A stretch of 64,000 nucleotides of DNA from Polynucleobacter duraquae (GCF_000973625.1 NZ_CP007501.1:434001-498000); one strand, 5' to 3'; positions 35,356 to 44,169 are shown, counted from the stretch's first letter. Numbers and translations: made by a program. Notes: generated by a model from the letters alone, not told the origin.

Positions 35356-35940
35356 ATGGGAATCATTACACGCGATAGTCTTTTAAGTCTTGAGACTTAC
35401 CACAAAGAGCGTCCCGTCTTTCGTGAAAAGGCAATTAAAGAACGCCGCCTTCGAACCGTGCATCTTGGAGATCACGTAACACTAATTTTTGAGAATGAGT
35501 TTTTAATGCGCTATCAAATTCAAGAGATGCTGCGTGTAGAAAAAACATTTGAAGATGCTGGCATCGAAGATGAGTTAAATGCCTACAACCCCTTAGTGCC
35601 TAGTGGTTCAGATTTCAAAGCCACTATGATGATTGAGTATCCCAATGAAGCGGATCGTAAAGTTGCGCTTGCGAAGTTAGTGGGTATAGAGCACAAGATT
35701 TTTATTGAGATCGAAGGTCAAGCACGTGTCTATGCAATTGCTGACGAAGACTTAGAGCGCTCTACTGCCGAAAAAACTTCTGCGGTGCATTTCATGCGCT
35801 TTGATCTCACGGCTGATATGAAGATGGCACTAAAGGCTGGCGCTCAGATGATGGTTGGCTGTGATCACAAGGGTTATCCGATGCATGTACAAACCCTTCC
35901 TTCAGAAACATTAGCTTCGCTCGTTTCTGATTTGAACTAA
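35356..35940 (+). CDS. DUF3501 family protein
   Basis: This 194-residue soluble protein without cysteine clusters matches what I recall of DUF3501 (LRTVHLGDHVTLIFENEFLM, then RYQIQEMLRVEKTFEDAGIE, and the late VHFMRFDLTADMKMALKAGA). Its function is unknown. The family is found next to the Fe-S protein upstream and to rubrerythrin, and the 27-base gap with AGGAAG before the ATG suggests an operon. It may be an assembly or regulatory partner. Confidence 0.85.
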   Translation: MGIITRDSLLSLETYHKERPVFREKAIKERRLRTVHLGDHVTLIFENEFLMRYQIQEMLRVEKTFEDAGIEDELNAYNPLVPSGSDFKATMMIEYPNEADRKVALAKLVGIEHKIFIEIEGQARVYAIADEDLERSTAEKTSAVHFMRFDLTADMKMALKAGAQMMVGCDHKGYPMHVQTLPSETLASLVSDLN

Positions 35941-35955
35941 AGCAAGCATTAGATC

Positions 35956-36882
35956 TTAAAGATATTGAACGCCAGGTAAGGCGCATTGACGAATTACTTC
36001 GGCTAGTTCATTCATCGCAGCAGCGCGTGGGAAGTTTTTCCGCCAGACGAGACAAACTCGTCTGGTGGGAATAGGATCCTCGAATGGAATATAGCGAATG
36101 AGCTGATCAGCAGATGCATTATCAGAGGCGGACGTTCTAGGCAGTACTGAAATGCCGATGCCACTGGCTACCATCTGTCGAATCGTTTCCAGGGATGAGC
36201 CCTCAAAGCTTCGCTGTTCGCCAATCGTTGTTCCAGAGCCCAGTCGATTCAATTCTGGACAGACGCCCAGCACATGGTCTCGAAAACAGTGCCCAGTACC
36301 TAGTAGCAAAGTATTTTGCTCTTTCAGCTCTCGATGCGGAATGGATGTTCTATTTTCCCAAGGGTGACCTTTAGGTACTGCTACTAAAAAAGGTTCGTCA
36401 TACAAATCAATTTGATTGAGCCCAGTGCTGGCAAAAGGATCTGCAATCACAATGCAATCTAAGGCTCCTTGACGTAAGACTTCAAGAAGGCGAACGGTGA
36501 AGTTTTCTTCTAAAAATAAAGGGGCAAGAGGCAAGCGCTCTCTTGCAACCCGCACTAAGCTGGGTAGTAGGTAAGGCGCAATGGTGTAGATCGCACCAAG
36601 CCTGAGTGGTCCAGATAAAGGATCTTGGCCATGCTTTGCCAAGTGCTTTAGGGAATTAGCCTCTTCAAGCACTCTTTGAGCCTGATCCACAATCAGTGAG
36701 CCTAGGCTAGTCATTGCAACTTCAGTATTGGTACGCTCAAAGATTTGCGTATTCAGCTCTTCCTCTAGTTTTCTGATGGCTACTGATAGGGTGGGCTGAG
36801 ATACAAAGCAGGCATCTGCCGCTCTTCCAAAGTGGCGTTCACGTGCAACTGCGACGATATAGCGAAGTTCAGTAAGAGTCAT
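35956..36882 (-). CDS. oxyR: Hydrogen-peroxide-inducible activator OxyR
   Basis: This LysR-family regulator of 308 residues has an N-terminal winged helix (ELRYIVAVARERHFGRAADA, then CFVSQPTLSVAIRKLEEEL) and a C-terminal sensor domain. The redox pair is visible in GTGHCFRDHVLGVCPEL. Two cysteines separated by eight residues, in the G-H-C-x-R-D context, match Cys199 and Cys208 of E. coli OxyR, so this is OxyR rather than a generic LysR. It normally activates ahpC, katG and related genes. It is divergent from senB, which suggests peroxide control of selenoneine synthesis. Confidence 0.95.
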   Translation of the reverse strand: MTLTELRYIVAVARERHFGRAADACFVSQPTLSVAIRKLEEELNTQIFERTNTEVAMTSLGSLIVDQAQRVLEEANSLKHLAKHGQDPLSGPLRLGAIYTIAPYLLPSLVRVARERLPLAPLFLEENFTVRLLEVLRQGALDCIVIADPFASTGLNQIDLYDEPFLVAVPKGHPWENRTSIPHRELKEQNTLLLGTGHCFRDHVLGVCPELNRLGSGTTIGEQRSFEGSSLETIRQMVASGIGISVLPRTSASDNASADQLIRYIPFEDPIPTRRVCLVWRKNFPRAAAMNELAEVIRQCALPGVQYL

Positions 36883-37044
36883 TTACGTCCTAGTACTAGT
36901 TGGGGGTGTAGCGGAACAGGTTTAACTATAGTGTATTTGTAGGTAATTTAATCAGTAGGGATTACCGCGGGGTGTCTTAACTAGCACAGTAAATCTCCAT
37001 TACCATTAGAGATACAAAAAACAGTACTTTTTAATAGGCCCAAC

Positions 37045-38004
37045 ATCAAACCTCTGATTGAAATCGTAACGCCGGCACCGCGAGGTAGTTTGCACGGAAA
37101 TCGGATCACTGCATTACGCTGGCAGAATTTCTTAGAGAAACTCGGCTATGCGGTTGTAGTTAGTGAATCCTGGTCAGGTGACGATGCCGCTATGCTGATA
37201 GCGCTGCATGCCTATCGAAGCTATTCATCCATCATGGCGTTTCATGAGCAGTTCCCTGATCGGCCAATTATCTTGGTTTTGACAGGTACTGATTTGTATC
37301 GAGATATGGCAGTCCATGATGAGGTAGTTTGCTCAATGGAGACAGCAGATCAATTGATTGTCCTTCAGTCCTCAGCCTTAGATTCAATTCCAGCGCATCT
37401 GCGACATAAAGCCCGAGTAATTTATCAATCGGTTCAGGTTGATGCCCCAAATACAGTGACGAGTACGGATTTCCCGGTAATAGTGATTGGACATTTGAGG
37501 GAGGAGAAGGATCCTTTTTGTATCGCTCGCTGTCTCCCCTTAATGCCATTGAATTCAAAGATCATGGTCTTGCATTTAGGTATGGCCATGAATCAGCAAA
37601 TGGAACGTACTGCCGGGGAATATAGCGAAACTTTAGAGCGTTACCAATGGATTGGTGAGCTCAGTCATGTAGATACATTAAAGGCGCTCTCTCGGAGTCG
37701 CCTGATGGTGATTTCTAGTCGGATGGAGGGCGGCGCCCATGTGGTTTCAGAGGCAATAGCACTAGGGGTACCAGTGATTGCTTCGGATATTCCGGGGAAT
37801 CGAGGTCTGCTTGGAGATGACTATCTGGGCTACTATCCGGTGGGCGATGAGGCTGAACTTGCAAGCTTGCTATCTCGTGCTGAAACCATGCCTGATTTTT
37901 ACTCTGCACTAAAAAAACAGATTGATACTCTAAAAGATTTGGTAAGCCCTGATCGGGAGATGCAATCGATTCAAGAGCTGACGACTCAGCTACTTAAGGA
38001 TTAA
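37045..38004 (+). CDS. senB: Selenosugar synthase SenB, unusual start codon
   Basis: SenB joins selenophosphate to a UDP-sugar to give the selenosugar used for selenoneine. It is a GT-B glycosyltransferase. The first standard start is TTG 37090, but in-frame sequence upstream encodes LIEIVTPAPRGS, then LHGNRITALRWQNFLEKLGY, the expected first strand and loop. No ATG, GTG or TTG occurs between the stop at 36982 and 37090. Candidates are ATC 37045, 6 bases after AGG, or CTG 37054. The C-terminal donor motif is MEGGAHVVSEAIALGVPVIA. It converges on the egtD-senC-senA operon 13 bases away. Confidence 0.8.
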   Translation: MKPLIEIVTPAPRGSLHGNRITALRWQNFLEKLGYAVVVSESWSGDDAAMLIALHAYRSYSSIMAFHEQFPDRPIILVLTGTDLYRDMAVHDEVVCSMETADQLIVLQSSALDSIPAHLRHKARVIYQSVQVDAPNTVTSTDFPVIVIGHLREEKDPFCIARCLPLMPLNSKIMVLHLGMAMNQQMERTAGEYSETLERYQWIGELSHVDTLKALSRSRLMVISSRMEGGAHVVSEAIALGVPVIASDIPGNRGLLGDDYLGYYPVGDEAELASLLSRAETMPDFYSALKKQIDTLKDLVSPDREMQSIQELTTQLLKD

Positions 38005-38016
38005 GACAAGTATCTA

Positions 38017-38946
38017 TTAGGCGTTTGCAAAACAAACTAGGAAGTGCTTATTTGGATCAGTCCAGCATTGGATCTTGGTGAATCCAGCGCGACCAAGCTT
38101 TTCTACAAAATGTTCCTGGGTGTATTTGTAGCTATTTTCAGTATGGATTAAATCGCCTGCACTAAAGGAAATAACATGATCTTGACTTCCATTGCCCGGC
38201 AGAGTCACCTGCACATCAGATCGTGCTCGCAGATGCATCTCAATACGGGACTGAGAGGTGTTGTAAAAAGCATAGTGCTCCCAATCCTGAAGTTTAAAGT
38301 TGCTGCCAATCAGTCGATTGACGTTTAGCAAGGCATTCAAATTAAATGCGGCAGTGACTCCCAAAGGGTCGTTGTAGGCTAGGTTTAGGGTTTGTGTATC
38401 TTTAACAAGATCAACTCCAATTAAAAGTCCGCCATTCCCGTAGCACTCCTGAGTAAGATTTATAAAAAACTGATCTGCTTTTTCTGGATCAAAGTTGCCG
38501 ATTGAGGAACCTGGGTAGAAAAATACTTTCCGAAGTGCTTGAAGTTCAGGAAACGTTAGCGGCAAGCTCAGATCGATGGCATGAGCTGACATCTCAATTT
38601 GAGGGAACTGCTTTTGTAGATCAGCAACGGCAGCCTCTAAATATTCTTTTGAAATATCGAGCGCTCTATATTGTTTTGGCTTAATACTAGTGAAAAGTTG
38701 ACTTCCTTTGGCACAATTACCGGCACCTAGATCTACTAAAATGTCGCAATGAGTTACAGCATCAGCAATCTCACGCCGATAGGCATTCATGATCCATTTC
38801 TCTGTGCGAGTTGGATAGTATTCATCGAGCAGTGTAATCACATCAAAAAGATGTGAGCCGACATCATCGTAAAAAAACTTTGGCGATATCGATGGCTTAT
38901 CAGCGCTAAGGCTGACCAGCAACTCTTCAGTCAAACTATTTTTCAT
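38017..38946 (-). CDS. egtD: L-histidine N-alpha-methyltransferase EgtD
   Basis: EgtD trimethylates histidine to hercynine, the acceptor for ergothioneine or selenoneine. The 309-residue protein shows SPKFFYDDVGSHLFDVITLL, then EYYPTRTEKWIM and the SAM loop LVDLGAGNCAKGSQLFTSI, with KVFFYPGSSIGNFDPEKADQ further on, all EgtD hallmarks. It is the last gene of senA-selD-egtD on the minus strand, 12 bases after selD. In this setting hercynine is probably used mainly by SenA, although an ergothioneine route elsewhere in the genome cannot be excluded. Confidence 0.95.
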   Translation of the reverse strand: MKNSLTEELLVSLSADKPSISPKFFYDDVGSHLFDVITLLDEYYPTRTEKWIMNAYRREIADAVTHCDILVDLGAGNCAKGSQLFTSIKPKQYRALDISKEYLEAAVADLQKQFPQIEMSAHAIDLSLPLTFPELQALRKVFFYPGSSIGNFDPEKADQFFINLTQECYGNGGLLIGVDLVKDTQTLNLAYNDPLGVTAAFNLNALLNVNRLIGSNFKLQDWEHYAFYNTSQSRIEMHLRARSDVQVTLPGNGSQDHVISFSAGDLIHTENSYKYTQEHFVEKLGRAGFTKIQCWTDPNKHFLVCFANA

Positions 38947-38958
38947 TGGTTCAATTCT

Positions 38959-40005
38959 TTAGGTAACAGACAAGCCCTTGCCCGCTACGAACTGACCGAT
39001 TTTCTGAGCACTAGCAAAGCCGCCTGCATTGAGAATTGAAAGGACTTCAGCCTCTTGCTCTGGTGCGCAAGCAATGAGTAAACCACCGCTGGTTTGTGGA
39101 TCGGTAAGCACATTTTGTTGCCATAGCTCTAGGTTGCTCGCGAGCTGAATTTCTTTGCCGTAGCCAGCCCAATTGCGCGTAGATGCACCAGTAAAGATAT
39201 CCGCTTTGACGTGCTCAATTGCTTCCTGCACAACTGGAATAGCATCCCAGTCGATTTGGGCCATTAAATTAGAGCCTCGCGCCATCTCTAGTAAATGCCC
39301 TGCCAAGCCAAAGCCCGTGACATCAGTTAAGGCATGTACGCCATTTAGTTGGGAGAGTGCAACACCAGGCTTGTTCAGCTTTGTAGTGAGGGCAATCATC
39401 TCTTTATAGCCTGCATCAGAGAGAACTTCTTTCTTCAATGCTGCAGAGAGAATACCTACGCCCAAGGGCTTACTGAGGATGATGCTATCGCCTGCTTGAG
39501 CACCGCTGTTACGTTTCAATTTTTTAGGGTCGACTATACCAATCGCGACGAGCCCATAAATTGGCTCTACCGTATCAATCGAGTGCCCACCAGCAATCAT
39601 GATGCCCGCATCATTACAGACAGATTCGCCGCCAGCAGTCACTTGCTGGATCACTTCTAAAGGTAATACTTGAATTGGCATGCCCAGTAGGGCTAGTGCA
39701 AACAGGGGTTGAGCACCCATTGCATAAATGTCAGAAATTGCATTGGTGGCAGCAATGCGGCCAAACTCAAATGGATCATCTACGATTGGCATAAAGAAGT
39801 CCGTCGTAGCAACAATCGCCTGGTTTTCATTAATCTGATAAACAGCAGCATCTTCGTTGTTATCAGAACCCGCTAACAAAGCAGCAGGCAGATTGCGCAT
39901 CGGGGATGCCTTGAGGATGTCACTCAAGACGCCGGGTGCAATCTTGCAGCCACAACCTCCACCATGAGATAAAGAAGTAAGGCGGCCGTTATAAGGTGTA
40001 GTCAT
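38959..40005 (-). CDS. selD: Selenide, water dikinase (SelD/SenC)
   Basis: SelD makes selenophosphate from selenide and ATP. The 348 residues have the glycine-rich N-terminus with the catalytic cysteine region (SHGGGCGCKIAPGVL). They continue with NEDAAVYQINENQAIVATTD, FGRIAATNAISDIYAMGAQP and the C-terminal DPQTSGGLLIACAP, all typical of the AIR-synthase-like family. Within the selenoneine set it corresponds to SenC. No selenocysteine or selenouridine genes are in this window, though the same enzyme could also serve them. The 59-base gap to senA fits cotranscription. Confidence 0.95.
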   Translation of the reverse strand: MTTPYNGRLTSLSHGGGCGCKIAPGVLSDILKASPMRNLPAALLAGSDNNEDAAVYQINENQAIVATTDFFMPIVDDPFEFGRIAATNAISDIYAMGAQPLFALALLGMPIQVLPLEVIQQVTAGGESVCNDAGIMIAGGHSIDTVEPIYGLVAIGIVDPKKLKRNSGAQAGDSIILSKPLGVGILSAALKKEVLSDAGYKEMIALTTKLNKPGVALSQLNGVHALTDVTGFGLAGHLLEMARGSNLMAQIDWDAIPVVQEAIEHVKADIFTGASTRNWAGYGKEIQLASNLELWQQNVLTDPQTSGGLLIACAPEQEAEVLSILNAGGFASAQKIGQFVAGKGLSVT

Positions 40006-40064
40006 AAAGATTCAAAATGTAAATTAAAGGTAGGGATTACCGAAACATCATGAGCTTACTCAAT

Positions 40065-41225
40065 TTAGAGTAAACACGTACGAAAGCCGCAAAAATGATC
40101 GCTTCTCTGACCTTGATAAAAGTTACGAAATGCCACTCTCCTCAAGCGATCAGGGGTAAACGAGCTGCCACCCTTCAGCACCTGATAGTTGCCATCAAAC
40201 CAGGGCTGTGAATAGTCGACATAGGGGTCGGCACTAAATCCTGGGAAGGGTACAAAAGTGCTGCTAGTCCATTCCCATAAGTTAGATGATTGCCAAGCTC
40301 CCTGTTTTTGAGACATGAGTAGGCTAAGCTCATGTTCGTTAGGCAGGCGTACTTGATTGCGCTCACAAAAACGCTGAGCATCTAAATAGCTGATGTGACG
40401 AACAGCTGCTGCGTGATTGAGGGGTAGCCATTGATTAAAAATTCGCTCTAACCAAACATCCCCTTCTTTTTTCCAATGGAATGGTGGCGCCACAGGACTG
40501 GACTGGGCAAGATTACCTGGCGATTCTAGAAACTCTAGATAGTCGCCATTGGTGACGGGTGTACTGGCAATATCAAATGCGGGTAGGTCAATAGAATGAG
40601 CCCACTTTTCATTATCAAAAATAAAGCCGGAGCCCTGCTCGGAACCAGCTTGTATCGTGGATTTTGGAAAATGAATCCAAGTTTGCGAATTGGTCTCCAG
40701 CTCGCTCTCTTTGGTGAAGGGACTAAAAGGAGCAAAAGGGATAGGGCGTCCCATGGTCTGCCACATATAGGCAAAAGCCTCATTGTGCATATCCTGATGC
40801 AAGATCGCTAGCTGGATAAAGTAAGCAACTTTATTGTCAATTGTAGCGCGCAGTAACTCTTGGATGCTTTCAATGACGCTGTGGTTGTATTCCAGCACGC
40901 TATCTAAGGATGGCATTGGCGTGGACCAACGATCTTGATGTGCCATCTCTGAAGAATTAAATAAGTAATCTGCGTTCTTCATGAATGATGGCTTACTCTC
41001 TTGGCCATCGCGATGAACCCAGAATTCATGAAACCAAGTTAGGTGACCCAATTCCCAAAGCGGGGGATTGAGGATATTGATCTGAGGAACTACCTGATCT
41101 GCTATCGAAATACTGCTGAAAATTTGACGGGTAATGCCATTGCTTTCCTCTAGCCACTGAGCCAAGGTTGACGCAGGTGGGTACGGAGGATAAAGAAGGT
41201 AATCGTTGCTCAAGAATTCAGACAT
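40065..41225 (-). CDS. senA: Selenoneine synthase SenA (EgtB-like)
   Basis: SenA is an iron enzyme related to EgtB that forms the carbon-selenium bond between hercynine and the selenosugar. The 386 residues have an N-terminal DinB-like helical domain with the iron ligands in LGHLTWFHEFW and ILHQDMHNEAF (the HxxxHxE motif). A formylglycine-enzyme-like C-terminal domain follows (HISYLDAQRFCERNQVRLPN, then NLWEWTSSTFVPFPGF and GFRTCLL). EgtB and SenA are hard to separate by eye; the neighbouring senB and selD decide for SenA. It is the first gene of its operon. Confidence 0.85.
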   Translation of the reverse strand: MSEFLSNDYLLYPPYPPASTLAQWLEESNGITRQIFSSISIADQVVPQINILNPPLWELGHLTWFHEFWVHRDGQESKPSFMKNADYLFNSSEMAHQDRWSTPMPSLDSVLEYNHSVIESIQELLRATIDNKVAYFIQLAILHQDMHNEAFAYMWQTMGRPIPFAPFSPFTKESELETNSQTWIHFPKSTIQAGSEQGSGFIFDNEKWAHSIDLPAFDIASTPVTNGDYLEFLESPGNLAQSSPVAPPFHWKKEGDVWLERIFNQWLPLNHAAAVRHISYLDAQRFCERNQVRLPNEHELSLLMSQKQGAWQSSNLWEWTSSTFVPFPGFSADPYVDYSQPWFDGNYQVLKGGSSFTPDRLRRVAFRNFYQGQRSDHFCGFRTCLL

Positions 41226-41574
41226 ACGGTATTTTCAGGCAAATCTTCAGGGGGTGGCAAGCAATTCACTTCGGCATCAAAATAGAGGGGTTTTCGCAAA
41301 GATACTGCAAATATCGCACTAGTACGTATTATCGCTATATAGGTAAGTTATTAGTTTGCAGAACATTCCTAATTAATTTTTTTTAGACTCGTCAAAGATA
41401 AACTCCGTGTGCTCTTTATTCCAGATTAAAAGAAGGTTGCAGCAATTTTATGATGATGTCATGAGTCTCATAAAAGCCAATTTACGCTAATACCTGACAC
41501 ATCATTTCTTTTCAGTCTATTAGGTCTGTCCAACCGTAGCCATTTTTAGTATATGTATTTAAATAAGGAAAATT
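41226..41574. other. Divergent promoter region between senA and the VOC gene
   Basis: This AT-rich region carries the AAGGAA ribosome-binding site for the gene at 41575 and the dyad described at 41446-41475. I found no small gene or RNA in it. Confidence 0.5.
41446..41475. promoter_or_regulatory. Inverted repeat, candidate operator
   Basis: TTTTATGA at 41446 and TCATAAAA at 41468 form a perfect 8-base dyad separated by 14 bases. It lies between senA and the VOC gene and could be a regulator site or hairpin. AT-rich sequence makes chance dyads fairly likely. Confidence 0.35.
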
Positions 41575-41961
41575 ATGTTCAGTCACATTATGTTAGGTGC
41601 AAACGATTTAGAAGTCTCTAGAGATTTTTATGATGCTGCTTTAGGGGCATTGGGAGTTAAGCCTGGCAGCTTCGGTAATGATAGATATTATTATCGTGGC
41701 CCTGGTGGCGTTTTTGCCATCACTAAGCCTATTGATGGCAAGGAAGCTACTCATGCCAATGGCGGAACGATTGGCTTTGCTGCTAAATCCATAGCAGATG
41801 TAGATGCCTTTCATGCAATTGGTATTGCGCATGGTGGGACATTGTGTGAGGGCGATCCTGGCTACCGCGATGGTGTCGCTGGAACTATTTATATAGCGTG
41901 GTTAAGAGATCCCGCTGGCAATAAGATTTGTGCAATGCATAGACCTCCGAAAGAAGTCTGA
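41575..41961 (+). CDS. VOC (glyoxalase/bleomycin-resistance) family protein
   Basis: The 128 residues give one vicinal-oxygen-chelate unit: SHIMLGANDLEVSRDFYDAA at the start, YYYRGPGGVFAITKPIDG in the middle and IYIAWLRDPAGNKICAMHRP at the end. The last is the common D-P-x-G-N motif with its metal ligands. Substrates of this family vary widely, from methylglyoxal adducts to antibiotics, and nothing here picks one. It starts with ATG after AAGGAA and is monocistronic. Confidence 0.85.
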   Translation: MFSHIMLGANDLEVSRDFYDAALGALGVKPGSFGNDRYYYRGPGGVFAITKPIDGKEATHANGGTIGFAAKSIADVDAFHAIGIAHGGTLCEGDPGYRDGVAGTIYIAWLRDPAGNKICAMHRPPKEV

Positions 41962-41996
41962 AACAAGGCTCAAATAAGGCCGAAGTAAATCAAATA

Positions 41997-43514
41997 CTAG
42001 ATATTTTTTGATTTGTGTTTTGGCGTCAGAATTATTTGAGCTAGCAGAGCTAGCATAGCGGCTGGGATGGCTCCAGCAAGCATCAACGCGTGGTCGTTTA
42101 CGGCCAGCCCAGCTACTATGCGATCACCAAATCCACCGGCACCTACTAGCGCTGCTAGGGTGCAGGTACCAACTCCAATCACGGTTGCCGATGCCAAACC
42201 CGTCATGATGACGGGCCGAGCAAACGGAAGCTCGATAGACAATAGTAATTGCCATTCATTGCATCCAAGAGCCAGCGCCGCTTCTTTTAGATTAGATGGA
42301 ACCTCCACCAAGCTAATATGGGTTGCATTCACAATGGGTAGTAGACCATAGAGAAATAAAGCTAACACTGCCGGTACAGCACCTATTTGATCTAGTAGGG
42401 CAATCAATATCGTAAGGAGTGCAAGTGAAGGTATGGTTTGCAAAATACCAGTAGCCCCTAAAATCCAAGCTGCATATCGGGGTCGTCGATATGCCAGAAT
42501 GCCCAGAGGAATTCCGACGAGAAGGGCCATCGTTGAGGAGATCAGTACCAGCAGAACATGATCACGCAGAGCAGTAAAAAAATCTGGACCAAACAGTAGC
42601 TTAAAAAACCGGGAGAGCTGGGTAGGACTCTGTTGATCATTGGCGCTAGTGTTTAAAAATACATTCGCCACTTTTTCAAAGCTAAGGCCTGACTCAGCTA
42701 GTCCATTGAGCTTGGCCATGGTAAATTCGTCTAATTTTCCCTCTAAGCTTTGTAAAGACTTTTCATCAAAATCAGAACGCATCAACAGGATGGCATCGTA
42801 GCGTGGAAAAGACTTCCTATCGTCTTCTAATAGAACCAGATTCTTTTGCGCAATTGCAGCATCGGTAGAGTAGGCATCCACAATATCCACATCGCCACGC
42901 GCCAGAGCATCATAGGCTAAGCCATGTTCTAGCACTTTCCCTAGCTTCATTGTTAAGCGGTAATTTTTAACCAGCGCAGACCAACCATCCGCCCGAGTCT
43001 TAAATTCTGGAGATAGGGCAATTCGCAAAGTGGCTTGCTGCTCAGTGCTGAGGTTTGCAACATCACTAATACGCTTCACACCCAAGGCTTTCGCTTGCTC
43101 TGCCCTCATGGCAAGTGCATAGGTGTTATTGAACCCAAGTGGTATCGCTACTTTTAAACCTTTAGGTTTAAGCCAAAGATTGAGCTCACTCAGTGATGAC
43201 TGGGTTTCTGAGCGCTTTAGAATTTCTCGCAGAATGGTGCCGGTGTACTCTGGGTAAACATCAATCTGACCCGTTGTCAGTGCTTGAATGACAATCGCAG
43301 TATTGCCTAGGCCTTGCCGATGGATGGATTGAACGCCAGCATCACGTAATGTTTGATTGACCAGTTCCCCGAGTACGTAGCTTTCTGTAAAACGCTTTGA
43401 GCCAACTACAGTATTTTTTTCCATAGGCTGCGCCATTACGGAGCAGCTGAGGGCTACTCCGATACATAAGCTGAGCTTCATCCACATAGGAAAAATATAT
43501 TTACTGAAATACAA
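41997..43514 (-). CDS. Osmoprotectant-type ABC transporter, fused substrate-binding and permease protein
   Basis: The 505 residues join an OpuAC/ProX-like binding domain to a permease. Residues 30-290 hold NTVVGSKRFTESYVLGELVN, TGQIDVYPEYTGTILREIL and ARGDVDIVDAYSTDAAIAQK. Residues 310-500 hold LLVGIPLGILAYRRPRY, ATGILQTIPSLALLTILIAL and the permease loop EAALALGCNEWQLLLSIELP. A signal peptide precedes. Likely substrates are glycine betaine, choline or carnitine. I kept the TTG start because GAGG lies upstream; ATG 43487 is an alternative. No ATPase gene is adjacent. Confidence 0.88.
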   Translation of the reverse strand: MYFSKYIFPMWMKLSLCIGVALSCSVMAQPMEKNTVVGSKRFTESYVLGELVNQTLRDAGVQSIHRQGLGNTAIVIQALTTGQIDVYPEYTGTILREILKRSETQSSLSELNLWLKPKGLKVAIPLGFNNTYALAMRAEQAKALGVKRISDVANLSTEQQATLRIALSPEFKTRADGWSALVKNYRLTMKLGKVLEHGLAYDALARGDVDIVDAYSTDAAIAQKNLVLLEDDRKSFPRYDAILLMRSDFDEKSLQSLEGKLDEFTMAKLNGLAESGLSFEKVANVFLNTSANDQQSPTQLSRFFKLLFGPDFFTALRDHVLLVLISSTMALLVGIPLGILAYRRPRYAAWILGATGILQTIPSLALLTILIALLDQIGAVPAVLALFLYGLLPIVNATHISLVEVPSNLKEAALALGCNEWQLLLSIELPFARPVIMTGLASATVIGVGTCTLAALVGAGGFGDRIVAGLAVNDHALMLAGAIPAAMLALLAQIILTPKHKSKNI

Positions 43515-43663
43515 GTGAGATTGACCTCGTTAATAATGCAAGATCCCATCATAAAAGCCTTTGGCTTATCTTGCCTGATAGGCTAGTTTTGAGTTATGCC
43601 ACTTTAGGGTGGCGTTTACTGTTACATTGATATTGATTCAACTTAATAGCAAAGACTATTTAT

Positions 43664-44089
43664 ATGTCAGTCGACTTAGATTTCAAAGCGCTAGTGTCAC
43701 AACTGGGTGAGGCGGTCATTATTTCTGACCGGGATGAAAATATCTTATTCTGGAATGCATCTGCCGAGCGGATCTTTGGATTTACTCCAGATGAAGCCCT
43801 GGGAAAAACACTCAGCATCATTACGCCTGAGCGCTTTAGAGAGCGTCACTCGAAAGGCTACTTTCATACCATTCAGACTGGGCAAACTAAGTATGGACAT
43901 ACTTTATTGAGGGTCCCTGCAGTCCATAAAGATGGACGCTCTATTTCAATTGCATTCTCAGTAAGTATGTTATTCGATGAGCAAAAGCAAGCTATTGCAA
44001 TAGCGGCAATCATTCGAGATGAAACGGAGCGGTTTCAAGAGGAGCGCCAATTAAAGGCAAAGCTAGCAGCTTATGAGAGCAGTGATTGA
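43664..44089 (+). CDS. Single PAS-domain protein
   Basis: The 141 residues are almost entirely one PAS domain: EAVIISDRDENILFWNASAE, then RIFGFTPDEALGKTLSIITP and a late AIAAIIRDETERFQEERQLK that runs into a coiled-coil tail. PAS domains bind heme, flavin or small ligands or mediate dimerisation. No output domain (kinase, GGDEF, HTH) is attached, so it must act through a partner. It stands alone between the ABC transporter and the DUF2252 gene. Confidence 0.85.
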   Translation: MSVDLDFKALVSQLGEAVIISDRDENILFWNASAERIFGFTPDEALGKTLSIITPERFRERHSKGYFHTIQTGQTKYGHTLLRVPAVHKDGRSISIAFSVSMLFDEQKQAIAIAAIIRDETERFQEERQLKAKLAAYESSD

Positions 44090-44169
44090 TCTTTTCACAA
44101 AGTTCATGCTTGTAATCCCAGCATCAAACTCTGAGTAGAAACATGAAATTTTTCTTTAGTAGCTAGATC

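Noticed and set aside
36942..36966. GGTAAT/ATTACC dyad between oxyR and senB
   Set aside because: The 6-base arms with a 13-base spacer are within chance for AT-rich DNA; kept only as a possible OxyR-region feature.
40065..41225. Ergothioneine synthase EgtB
   Set aside because: The fold fits EgtB, but senB and selD next to it favour SenA; kept as an alternative.
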